Shown in pieces: positions 10,401-22,400 of a DNA stretch of 24,014 nucleotides (the first letter of the stretch is position 1; every line of letters begins with the position of its first letter). Made by a program: the position numbers and the translations under genes. The DNA is from Plakobranchus ocellatus (Eukaryota > Mollusca > Gastropoda > Plakobranchidae). The notes beneath the pieces were generated by a model. The model was given only the letters and a program-made list of their open reading frames with translations, was not told where the DNA came from and did not search any database. Location: contig BLXT01003574.1 of NCBI GenBank assembly GCA_019648995.1, positions 2,018-26,031 on the forward strand. Reading direction: 5' to 3'.

Positions 10401-13400
10401 TGCCAACTAATTCATCAAACTCTGTGGATTTTTAGAAAAAGGCAATATCACTATGTTGTTAATGAAATATTGATTCCCGTTCACAAAAAAAAAGTTTTTG
10501 GAAAACTATCTTGATTTTGAAGTTTTAGGGTTTGCTTTTTCTTTATTGTTTAAATTAATAGACTGCCTAAAGCAAAAGAGTTTCCAACTTGCCAATACAT
10601 TTACCACAATGACAACTCTTTTACAACTTAACTCAACATCACCGACATATTGTTGCTCTATAAAAATTGTGGAAATGAAATTTTTCATTGAATTTCTCCA
10701 GGAGATCCTTGGTTCAAGTGGTAAAATGCTCAGTACATCAACAGTCAAAAGAAGAGCTAAGCCTCACCTTCTAGTGTTCTCAATGTATCATTGGCCTCTT
10801 TGAGTGTCTTTTTGGCAGCTTCTATTGCTTTCCTTGCTTCTGAGCGGGCATAATCAGCTTCTGCCAGAAGGTTTGAGATGTTCTGCACAGAAAAATAGGT
10901 AAAGAGGAAAAAAGAAAAAAAATAGTTTCGTTTTTATTGCTTTTCACTTAAAATCAATTTACGAACTTATGAATGATAGTGTAACCATGACTTCAACTCT
11001 TTTATCTCAGAGTCAAGCCTAGATTTACCTGTGGGGTGGTGAGACAGACATTTAGCCAGTCCATGAGTAAAGCCAAGCAACAGACCTTGGGTAAAATTGC
11101 TCTTTTGTTAAGGCAAAAAAAAACCACAAACATTTTTAATGCTATTAATGATGGTCTCCTGCCTATTAAAATGCAGCAGGAAAATCTGTATTTTATTTTT
11201 ATACCAGTAGACTCCCCCTTTTCTTCACCCTTGTGAGGAGGAAAAAAAAAAAAGAGACCCAGGTTGAAATTTCATAGTCATTGAACTTCAGGACAAGGTT
11301 ATTGCCCTTTCACCCTCCCTTACTTTTAGTTTTAGTACCCTCCCCACTTTTTTTTTTCTCACAGTAATAACGTTGTCTTGGGCGCAAAAGAAACCCAAGA
11401 TACATATACATGTATCGCCCTAAAGGAAGGAATCATCACTCAACTCTTATCTAAGGGAAGAAATTGTCTTTACCCTGTTTCCTCTGAAGCGCACAGTACA
11501 TTTGAAAGCATGTTTAGGTACCTTGGCCTTCCCAAGCATCTACTGCACATATATTTTCACACAAACATCACGATATCTACCTATAAGACTGATGGTAAAT
11601 CAATTACCTTGTTCACGAGGTCTCCCTCCATCAGCAGATCATTCGCAGTGTCCGTTTGATTGCTCACTTTTGACATCAATTCCATATTCTCCTTGGACAG
11701 CTTCTCTGCTCTCTCCATGATGTCAGCCGCCTGAAGGGACATTGTTTTATGTATTTTCAAATAAAATAGCACAGAGGAAAACATGTATACACTAAATTAA
11801 AGGCAAATAAAAGATGACTCTTTTACTTCTGCATCACTGAATCACAATTTGAAAATATGGAAATTAGGAAAAAAACCGGATTTAGCTAACCATAATTATA
11901 AACATCATTTACTGCATTGGTGACATGAAAAAAAAAAGCTGTTGAAAAATGACATTTACAGCACTATCATTAAAACTATTGATACAATTCAATGTCTAAA
12001 AAGTACAATTGCAACCATCTCATATTTTAAAAAAAAGATTAAATAGAGCTCATGTTTTTGGAGTATTTCCTTCCTAAATATTATTGTGGAATGAAAATGT
12101 TGGATACGTGACCTCCTGAATGGAAAATAGTTTGGAAACAACAGATTTTTCCTAAAAAAAAAAAAAGTTTTTTTAACCCTCTCTGGGTAATGACACAAAA
12201 AATGCACTGGTTTTGTGTGAGACTTAATGGCCAAAGACATGATTTTGCAATAACAGTAATTATCTACGATTTGAGAAGTCATTATGAGTTTGAAAAATCT
12301 CCACATTTTTTGCAAGGATGAAATTCTCAATTTATGAAAGTGTGGACATATTGCTTGGTTCTGTCAAATATTCAGGAATGGGTTTATTATTGGTGGTTAA
12401 ACAAGCAAGGCAGCTGCCGTCACAGAAGATTTCCCTGGCATGAGGCATGGCACCTTATGTATCATATACAGATTTATGGATATTCAAATGATGTGAATAC
12501 CTGGCATCTTAAGTATCATATAGATTTATGGATATGCGAGTACTCAAAATACAGTCACAGCACCTCAAGTCTCTTTTTCGGTCTCATGTAAGGTGGGGAG
12601 AGAATAAACAAGTTTGGAGCCCGCAAGAGCAATCCTTAATAGCTACCTTGTCCTTGATTTCTTGAGCTTCATTCTTGAGGGCATCAACATCCAGAGATGG
12701 CAGTTGCTTGTCTGCCTGGTGCAAAAGGGACAAAGCCTCCTCCTGCGCTGCTTTAGCTTTCTGGTAGGTGGAATTGGCATGCATCTTTGTGTTTTGGTAC
12801 AGGGATTCGGCATCCATAAGCCTGTGGTGAACACAGAAGAATGATATGAATGAAAGACCAAGATTGAAATTGAAAAAAAAGTAGTTTAAGCATGTGTGCT
12901 GATATGGAAGAGACAATTGTAACGAAAAAAAAAAATTGTTAGTACTAAATCCCACAGGAGTTTATGTTAAAATACCTGAGCAAGGTATGAACATTATGAA
13001 AGTTCGTGCAAGTTTGTTACTTTTGTTGTTCTTGCTCACAGCCACAGAGCATTTAGATTGTTTTGTGCTTCTTCACAGGTGATTGAGTTCTTTATTAAAA
13101 TGGTAGCAAATGCTTTTTTTTCTCTACTCTTCTCCTAGACTTACCTCTGCAAAGGACTAGTGGCCCTTCTGAAAGCAAATCTTTGAATTTTAGACCTCAA
13201 GAATCGACAGGGAGTCAAATATAACTTAACTCTAGCTGGCTTCTTATTTTTTAATTGCACATTTGTATGAATGGGATATTTTGTTATGCAAAACTAGCAA
13301 AAAAATTATTTCACAACAAAAACAAGAAAGAGGAGACTTAAAAACATAAAAATTTCTTCAAGACACGCTTGTCTCTATAAATAAAAAAAAAGAGCCAACT

Positions 13401-16400
13401 TGTCAAAATTTCACACGGTTTATCTTATTATCATGTGTGGGAAGTAAAAATACTGACTCTTTTTCAAGCCTGTCAATCTCTTCCTTTGTTTTATCTGGCA
13501 TCTCAAAGGCCTCCATGGCTAGCCGATTTGCTTCTTGGCTTGTATTGAGTGCAATAATAGCCAAGTCCTCAATCAGTTGAGCCTCCTCAGTTTGGCTGCA
13601 CATTGAAGCAAAAGAAGAAAAGGAAAATAAATGTGTAACTAAATATGCTTGCAAAAAAAAAATTGTTTATATGTGTATGTATATATATATGTATATGTGA
13701 CAGTGAGTATTTTTTTATGATTTGTATGTTTTTGTATTTGTGTGGTAGAATGCATTTTTTCCACGATTTTCACTTTTTACATAGATCTATGAAATTTGTC
13801 GATTATACTTCATGCTTCGAGATGTATCACACCCAAAAGAACTACTAATGACTATTGAGTGAATTCAGACACTTGGATATATCTTTTTTCCATGTAAATC
13901 ATTATATATTTTGACTTAAGCTAACTTTCTGATCACTTTTTTCTTTGTTTTGTGTGCACAAGGGTTTTGAATGTAGAGGGCAAAAAAAAAAGTCTGAGAG
14001 TGAAAATATAGCCTGTTGTGAAAAAAAGTATCAAAAAAACACTTTTTTATAGGATGCCATCAAAATTTCACAGATTATAATACGAATATTAAACTATCAG
14101 CACACCAAGTTTCATAAAGTTAGCTGTATTTTTTATACTTAGACGCATTTTCAAAATATCCCAAAAGAGGCCAGTAGCACGAAATTAACAGCACAATTAA
14201 GCCCAGTGCTCAGTGAGTTAACCTGGTACTCATTAACAGTTTGCATACTTTGTGTATCATGTTTGATGGAATCAGTTGACAATTTTTTTTAAAAATGGTG
14301 GAGGAAAAATAGACAATGCGACACTTCAGTGAGTAAAATATGACCAACTCACTTGGCTGCTAGGGCTGCAGCCTTCCTCGCTATTTCTGTCATCTGCTCA
14401 GAACTCCGACCACTGATCTCAAAGGCTTTCTGCGCTTCATTGAGTGCCATGCGTCCTTCTTTATCAATATAATTCTTGGCTGCCTGCCAGGCCTTCTCTA
14501 CAGCGTCGATGGTCTGCTCTGCCTGCAGAATGTCAGCCTGGCTGTCCTCATTGGCTTGAGATGCCTTGGCAATGTTGCTGGCAATCATTTTCAGTTTGTC
14601 CATGAGGTCATTCAAAGTGCTGCGTAGAGCATCAAGTTCTTGTCCTATCATGCCATTACCAGCTGAGAGAAGAGAGAAAGATTTAGGACATTTCAGAGAG
14701 ATGCAAACAGATATAATCACCCAATGGAGAGAGAGGGAGAGAAAGAAAGAGAAGGACAGGGAGGGGTAAGAGAGAGGGAGTCAGTCGGAAAAGAAATGTG
14801 ACATGGGCAGTTACCATCACTTGCTAGAATTGAGAGTCAGGAAAAGTTAAGAGTGACAGAAGCAGATAACATTTCATTCTAAGGGAGTGATATAGAGAAT
14901 TACCATCACATGCTAAAGGAGAGCTAAACAGTCAAAAAATGTAAGAATGGCAAGGGCAGAAGTCATCACATGCTAAAGGAGTGTTAGAAGGTCAAGAAAT
15001 TTTAGAGTGCTATAGGCAGTTACCATCCCTTGCTGTAAAAGAGAGGAACAAAGTGGTAAACAATAGCGTAGGCAGTTGCCAAATCTTGATGGAGAAGAGA
15101 CAGAGAGCCAAGAAAGGGGTAAGATGGACAGATGGCTTTAATTTAACCTACCTTGTAGACGGTCATTACTTCACTACACATTGTATGTGACATATTTTTT
15201 ACCCTCATTTTTGCATAGCAAATCAAAGGCGCTAGCAGAGGTGCATTGCACGCAATAAGCCTACCGATATTAATATCACCACTTAGGGTTGTTTCATCTA
15301 GTCAATTTGGATACAGAAAACATGGCAGAATGCAAGAGAAATTTTAAGAAAGAAAAATAAGAATTATGGACCAAAATTGGGATTTTTAGTTGTTTGTGAA
15401 GGCAATAACTAGCAATTTTCCTCGAAATAATGAAAAGTAAGGTCCAGCTTTATCTAATAGAATGTTTTTGCTAGTCTAAGCATTATGGTGAATCTTATCT
15501 TGTTACACTGAGATCTGTTTATTAATATGGATACATTCAGCTCAATATCTTCATTCTCCTAGAGCATTACAGTGCGGTTTAGAGAGACAACAAAATAGTC
15601 TGAAACTTATGGCATTATGCTGTGCCTACAGAATGATATCTGAAATATCTCAAAAACAATCTACGCTCTACATATAGATGACCAATCCTTCTGAAAGAAA
15701 CAGAAGACAATTTTTGCACTTATGACCACGAAGGACTTAATGCAACTGGGTTTTTTTTTTATATTATCTACCCAATTGTTTGTAAATGGGATTCTTGGAA
15801 TTTGCTTGTAGCTTTGGTCCAATGCAGCTTAGTACACAACCAAAAGTTACGAGCATGCCTTGCCTAGCCTTGATGCATTATCCTATTTTTTTGCACATGA
15901 CATAAAAGGAGGGATATGATTTTTTAAATAGAAACATTTAAAAATTGATCAGTCTGTGTACTATTCTGGCACACAACATATGGGGGAAATTTAAAAGTTC
16001 CAATAAGTTTCCTCTACTGAAGTAAGTCTATACAATGCAAGGTATTGATAAAGTGAGCCTACACTTTTCTGTAAGTTCTATAACTATTTACCACAACAAA
16101 AAAAAAAAAAATTAAAAGAGTAAGAAAAGGGAAAACGGAGAAACAGAACAAAGATGGGAGAAAAGAGGGAAGCCAGGGAGGGAGAGAGGGGGGGGGGAGT
16201 GATTTAAGAGTAGAAATTCACAAATAATTACAATGATTACTATGATCATATTATGATCTATTGAGGATCTAGGCGACATTAGATTAGGAAGGAAATCCCA
16301 CTCACTGTTTGCTCCTCGGGCATCATCCAGCAAGAGATTCACAGATTCATTCACAGCAGACAGTTTTTCCACAAAACTCGAGTCATTGAAGAGGCTTGGG

Positions 16401-19400
16401 TTGTCGGCCGTTTGCTCTATGAGGAGTGTCAGCTCCCTCAGTTTGGCTCTGTGAGCGTTCACCTGTCTCTGGACAAGGTTGTAACACTGAGGGCAGTCTG
16501 AGGACAGGAGAACATGACAGCCATACATTTGCTTGATCATATGCAATGAAATGCAAGGATTGTCTCTTTCATAAGTTCATACACGAATAAGTCTTACACA
16601 GAGACGTGAGAGTTAGGGACTCTTTAAAATGATTAAGGTGATCATCAACAGCCCAGGCCTATAAATTTTATTTGCTTCCCTGTGTCTACTTAGCATCATT
16701 TTGGTAACATCTCTAAAGATTGGGCGAAAATAATTGTAGTAAGAATATCAAAAGCAAACAAACTCATGATTAGATAATTCAGAACTCTTTTTTTTTTACT
16801 TTGGCCTCTAAATTATGGGACAGAAGAATGGGGACATAAATGGAATGAGAATGGCCAGTCAAAATTTTGAAAACTTTATTGATAAGCTGCGACTCTATTT
16901 TGAGAGCTTTGAAGTAGTGAAAACGAGACGAAGATAGGCTGATTGGACATGAAGAGTTAATATTTAAACACTTAAACAGCATCGTGCAGGGGAAGGATGG
17001 ACTTAATAGAGATTGCTCATAGAGCTAGCAACAATTGGATCATCATGAGCCTTTAGCGTAAGTTGCCAGAGAAAAAAACCTAAGACTTTTCAAATGAGAA
17101 TTCCATAATATCACATCATAAGACAATCCTCACCTAGACAGCCAGCAGAAATGTCATATTTGTTTTCCATGCATCGGTCACAGCGCCTGCCTGCAACATT
17201 CTCCTTGCAAGGACAACGACCATTGGCATCACAGTGCAGATCCGTAGAACCAATCGGATCACAATTACAGGCTGAAAGAAGATGTTCAAAGGATGCTTGT
17301 GGATGAGGGTATGTGACAAATATTTCATGGTAGGGTTGTGACTTACATCTAAAGCACAGTGCTTACACGTTTCACAATATAAAAACAAATGTATCCAAAA
17401 TTATCAAAAGCAGTGACTAAAATCTAACATAAAATTACATTTATTCTCATGGGTGTCTCAATATTTTTTTTTTTTTAATTTACTTTACATCTCTTGCCAA
17501 AAAGCCTGAGCAAATGGTAAAAGGCACTTTTAATTTATCAGTGTATAAAAACTTAAAGCACCTCAAAGTTTTCTGATTTTTAAAACATTGAAACACAACA
17601 ATTATAAATTCTGAAATACACATTTCCTTACATGATTTTTTTTTTAAAAAAGCTGATCCAGTATAGACTGTCTAGAGACTTAATGAGTCATAGCAAAAAA
17701 ATTGCTGCCAATTCAGATACCTAAAAGTTATTTTTATGTGAAGTTGTAAATTTGCCTTGGTAAAATCATAAACCATCAAAATAGCCTGAATTTTCTTTTG
17801 CTTAAATTTTTTACATTCTTTTATTTTTTTCTCTACAGACTTGAGAAGAATCAATTTTCTAAATTTTGCTGTATTATTATTGAAAATCTTCTTTTTCCTA
17901 TATAGATATCACAGGATAAAAACAAGAAAGCTTCTCAATATCGTCCCTGGTGGTTTTCTTATTGATCCTAGTTTTAGCACAGAAAGAAAAAACTTGCTGA
18001 AAGCCTTTGATCACACAGCTACAACTTTTGCATTACCTGTGCATCCTGCGTCTGAGAAACCATAGTAATATCTGGAGCAGGCGTCACACTTGCGGCCAGA
18101 AACACCATCTTTACAGGCACACTGTCCAGAAGCTTCTTCGCATGTGTAGTTTGTAGAACCAACTCGGTCACAGTCACAAGGTTCACAACCTGAAATGTTG
18201 GTCAAGCCTGAATATCAAGAGCATTTCACTGCAAATGAACTTTTCTCAAGTTTCATCAAGGTATTTAACCCTCTAAAATTGGAGCAAGGCTTATCAAAAT
18301 TGCTGTCTGATATCATCAACTGTCTCTGGATACTGAGCATCAAAACAGAACACTGAACCTGTGATTACTATCTTAATTATCCTTTTTAATTATTTTTTAA
18401 AAATTAAGAAAAAAATCAAATGGCAACTTACAATACCTATTCTATGACTTGAAACTAGTTTTAGTTTTAAAAAAATTGTTTTACTGAGGAACGTGTATGC
18501 TTTATTCAAACAACAATATTGACCATTGAGCAAGTCTAGCATGATGGTTGAACAAAGACCAACAGTTAATCAAAGAACAAATTGGCACTATAGAAGAAAC
18601 ATTTCTATCAAAGAAATACAAAACTAACAGCATTGTTGATAAATCCCTCTTAAATACTTGTCACTTTTCTCATAAATCATAATCCCTTTATAGACTATTG
18701 CTTTTCCTAAAATTACATTATCTCCTTAATCACACTAAAATATTTGTCACTTTTCCCATAAATCATGATCCCATTTACAGACCATTTCTTTTCCTAAAAT
18801 TACATTATCTCCTGTACATATTTGCCACTTTTTTGTCAAAGCATAATAAAATAAATTTATTATTTTTACATTATCACCTTCTGCATAAATTTGCCACTGA
18901 AGCTTTTTCTTTCAAAGCACAATCTCATTTACAAACTTATTACTTCTTGCCAACATAGCTCATGATAACTTAAAAAAAAATATTTTATTGCAAATAACAA
19001 ATATGACCACTGTTTGGTGTGAATTTACCTTCACCACTGGCCAGATTCCAATACCCCGAGGCACACATATCACACTGTCGACCAATCACATTGGGCAGAC
19101 ACAAGCATTGGCCATTGGTCTGGTCACATCCACTGGCTCCTGGCTGCGAGACGGTGCCAGCATAGTAACAGTTGCAGGCAGTACATTCACCTGCGCTGTT
19201 GTTGTAGTAGTTTGGTAGGCATTGTTCACAGCTGAAACCTCCCGTATTGCCAGTGCATTTCAAGCACTCACCTGTCACACTTTAGAACAAACAAAAACAA
19301 AACAAAAAAAAATGAAAACAAAAAAAAATTTGAAGAATAAAAAAATTCTGACCATCATGGAATTGAAGTTGATGCTAAGCTTATTAATTTTTTCCTCTCT

Positions 19401-22400
19401 GCCTAACCCCTAACAGCAGCTCACAATGTTCTCTTACTTCAAACAAAAGTAATTGTCATTTAAAAGTTACCAGAATCTTTCAAAATTTCTCATTCCTTTC
19501 AAGTTATGCTTGTCATTTTAAAATGATTTCTCCCTAATGGGGGGAGCAAATACAGAATATGATCAAACAAAACTTACGTTTCGCAGTTGCGAATGGCATT
19601 GGGATCAATGTTGCCACTGCAGATGCATCTTCTACAGGGAGTTGGTTGGCCTGTAACGTCACCCAAGGGGTCACCATAGTAACCATCCAGACAAACATCA
19701 CAAAGATTACCTGGTGAAAACAAGGATTTGAAACATACAGGGACTTTTCCGACATACAGATACGCCACATGAATCTCCTATTGATAAAGTCTGTGTGCTA
19801 GCTTGGGAAAAATAATACAATTATCAAAGGTCTAAAACTAATCCTGAAAAAAATATAAAAAAAACCCACTTTTGTGATATATGTGAAGTGTAGGTCAATA
19901 TCATAAATAACTTCAATTATTATGAGCTATAAAAACAAAATTTATTTTTTTCTTCTTTCAATTGATAAAATGGAAGACAGGAGAAAAATTAAGTTCTTTT
20001 CTTAAGAGCCCAAATCTAAAATTCCAATTCCCATGCAAACTGATTCTTTACAAAGAGAAAATTTTGTTCAATAAAGTTGAGAGCTTTGTAAATCTCAAAA
20101 TGAAAATAAAATTTTTTTTTTTTAAAACTTGCCCGCTGTATTTGCTTAATTTTCCATGGAGAATATACCACAATTGCATAAACTTGCTTGGCTAAAACTT
20201 TACCTCCATAACCTTCCTCACACTCGGTACAAACAACATCTGAGTTGGGCAGCTGAATGCAGGGCCCACCATTAGGACAAGGGCAGGGCTGGCAATCATC
20301 AGCGGTACCAGCTGTTGCATCTCCATAGAAACCGCGGGCGCAGCGTTCACAGAAATCTCCATCTGTGTTGTCCCGACAGATGCAGCGGCCTGGATTTAAA
20401 AATTGTAAAGAGTTTCGCAGTTGAGGGAAGATTCAAAGATGCCAAAGACTTTCCTCTTATATAGATGAGAGCAATGTAGGTTTTGTAAGAAAAAAATCAT
20501 GTACATGAAGAGCAATCTGGTTTCTTAAGACATATATTTTTTTTTAAACACAAGTACAGCAATGGAGGTTTCATGTGATAATCTCTTTGGATAAGGAAAC
20601 TGAAATAAACCACAGAATATCTGGGAAGGTAAAGCACTACATAAACCACACTAAAAATTTGGGGCAATTTGATAAAAATCCTTTTGATCCCTTGTGATGC
20701 TTGTTCAAAATTTTTAAAAATCAATGAGATCACTAAATTATATAATGTACAACTATTATTTCATGTAAATCAATGGATAAATTAATTCATTTTACATTAA
20801 TTTATTTTAGTAGCTTAAATTAAAAAAAAAAAAAAATTATTTCCTGTTGCACCAAATAAAATGAGAAAGGACGAAGTATCAAAAGTGATCAAATTTAAAG
20901 CTTTAATTGTGTTCAAAGACAAAATTCTCTACCTGTTCTGGTGTCGCAGCTTTCAGAGTGTCCGTTACACTCACAGGGAACACACCGAGCAAAGGACCCA
21001 CTGTTGGGGGGATCTCGCTTGTAGCCCTGGGTGCAAGATTCACAGAACTGGCCAATGTAACCCTCTGGACACTGGCACTGCTCGACCCATCGAGCCTCTG
21101 GCTGTCCAGGTACCAAACCCTGGGACGCAGTACCCAGCTCAATGTTGTCAATGAAGCCAACACCTGTGAGAACAGGAGAAAAAGATACTGCTGCTTCATT
21201 TGGGTTTTGTGGGACACCTCTTGTTCATTACATCAATGATTTCGGCCTTTTGGGCCACAAACAAGTTATCCAAAAGAAAGTGATAAATATCATCTATTAT
21301 CAAAGATGAAAGGCTTCGTTGTTATGTTAAGTGCGCAAGAAAAAATTCATTGAGATGATCACCATCCTTATTTAATTCAAATTGCATGAAAAGTAAAATC
21401 AAATTAGAATTTTGTAACAAATGTATCACTTTTTTTTGTCTCAACTTTACTTGAAGCTAGAACTATTTTTCTCAGATTTTCCCACGATTATGTCTTTTGC
21501 TGTGCAAAAGTTTGCTTGGCAAAAAAAAAATTCTAGTTGATTTCATGAATACAGTGATATCAACAGTTTCCAAAAATTATGAAAAAAAAAAAGTAACATA
21601 AATATTTGTATAACTTGCAAGGCAAATAATAATGAGGAACAAATGTACATATTTTCACTAAACTAAAGAAGCTAAAAATAATAAATCCACAAAATTCAAG
21701 CAAAACCTTTTTCTTATTCACATCTCATTTTCAAATTTTTAAATCTCTTAATGCAGCCAAAGCCCCATTCTGCATCACGAGGTCTTAGTGTAAATTGCCA
21801 ACTTAACAATCAATTTAGTCTTTGGCATAATTTTTACACTTCCTTTACCTTCTCTAAAAAATTTTCACATTTGAAGACAAAAGACATGTCTTTTAGCTAA
21901 AGTTCAGCTATAGAAAAACATTTACATCTATAATTTTTCATAGAAATTTCAAGGAAAAAAACATTCGGTTTACGGGTAAACCTATGTTGGATTTAGTTCT
22001 ATGAGACCTTTCCAATTGGCTATCTAAATAAAAACATACACACCGTTAATTTTTAATTTTAAAAAAATCTCAAATTTTCAAAGAAAAACAAGCTGGTTAA
22101 AAAATGTACGTAAGTTGGATTTAGTGCTTATGAAGCCTTTCTGATTGACTAACTTTCAACATCTTTCATATTCCATTACGTTTCAAGATTAATATCATAT
22201 TGCTATCTCTATTTTTAAGAATTCAAACAAGTTGTATGCTTTAAACCTCTTTCCTTAACACAAATCACATTTAATTATTTTCTTGAGTTATCAGTTTTTC
22301 CAGTTTATAGAAACCCACCATTTTCATTGTAAGTGGCTCTGATTTTCACAGCTGTAAGGTTGCTTAATATGCTTATCAAGCCGACAGCCTCAACTTTCGG

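Noticed and set aside
20861-21239. Plus-strand open frames of 97 and 110 codons
   Set aside because: Antisense shadows of the LE/laminin IV exon at 20933-21163, whose minus-strand frame has the family-specific cysteine spacing.
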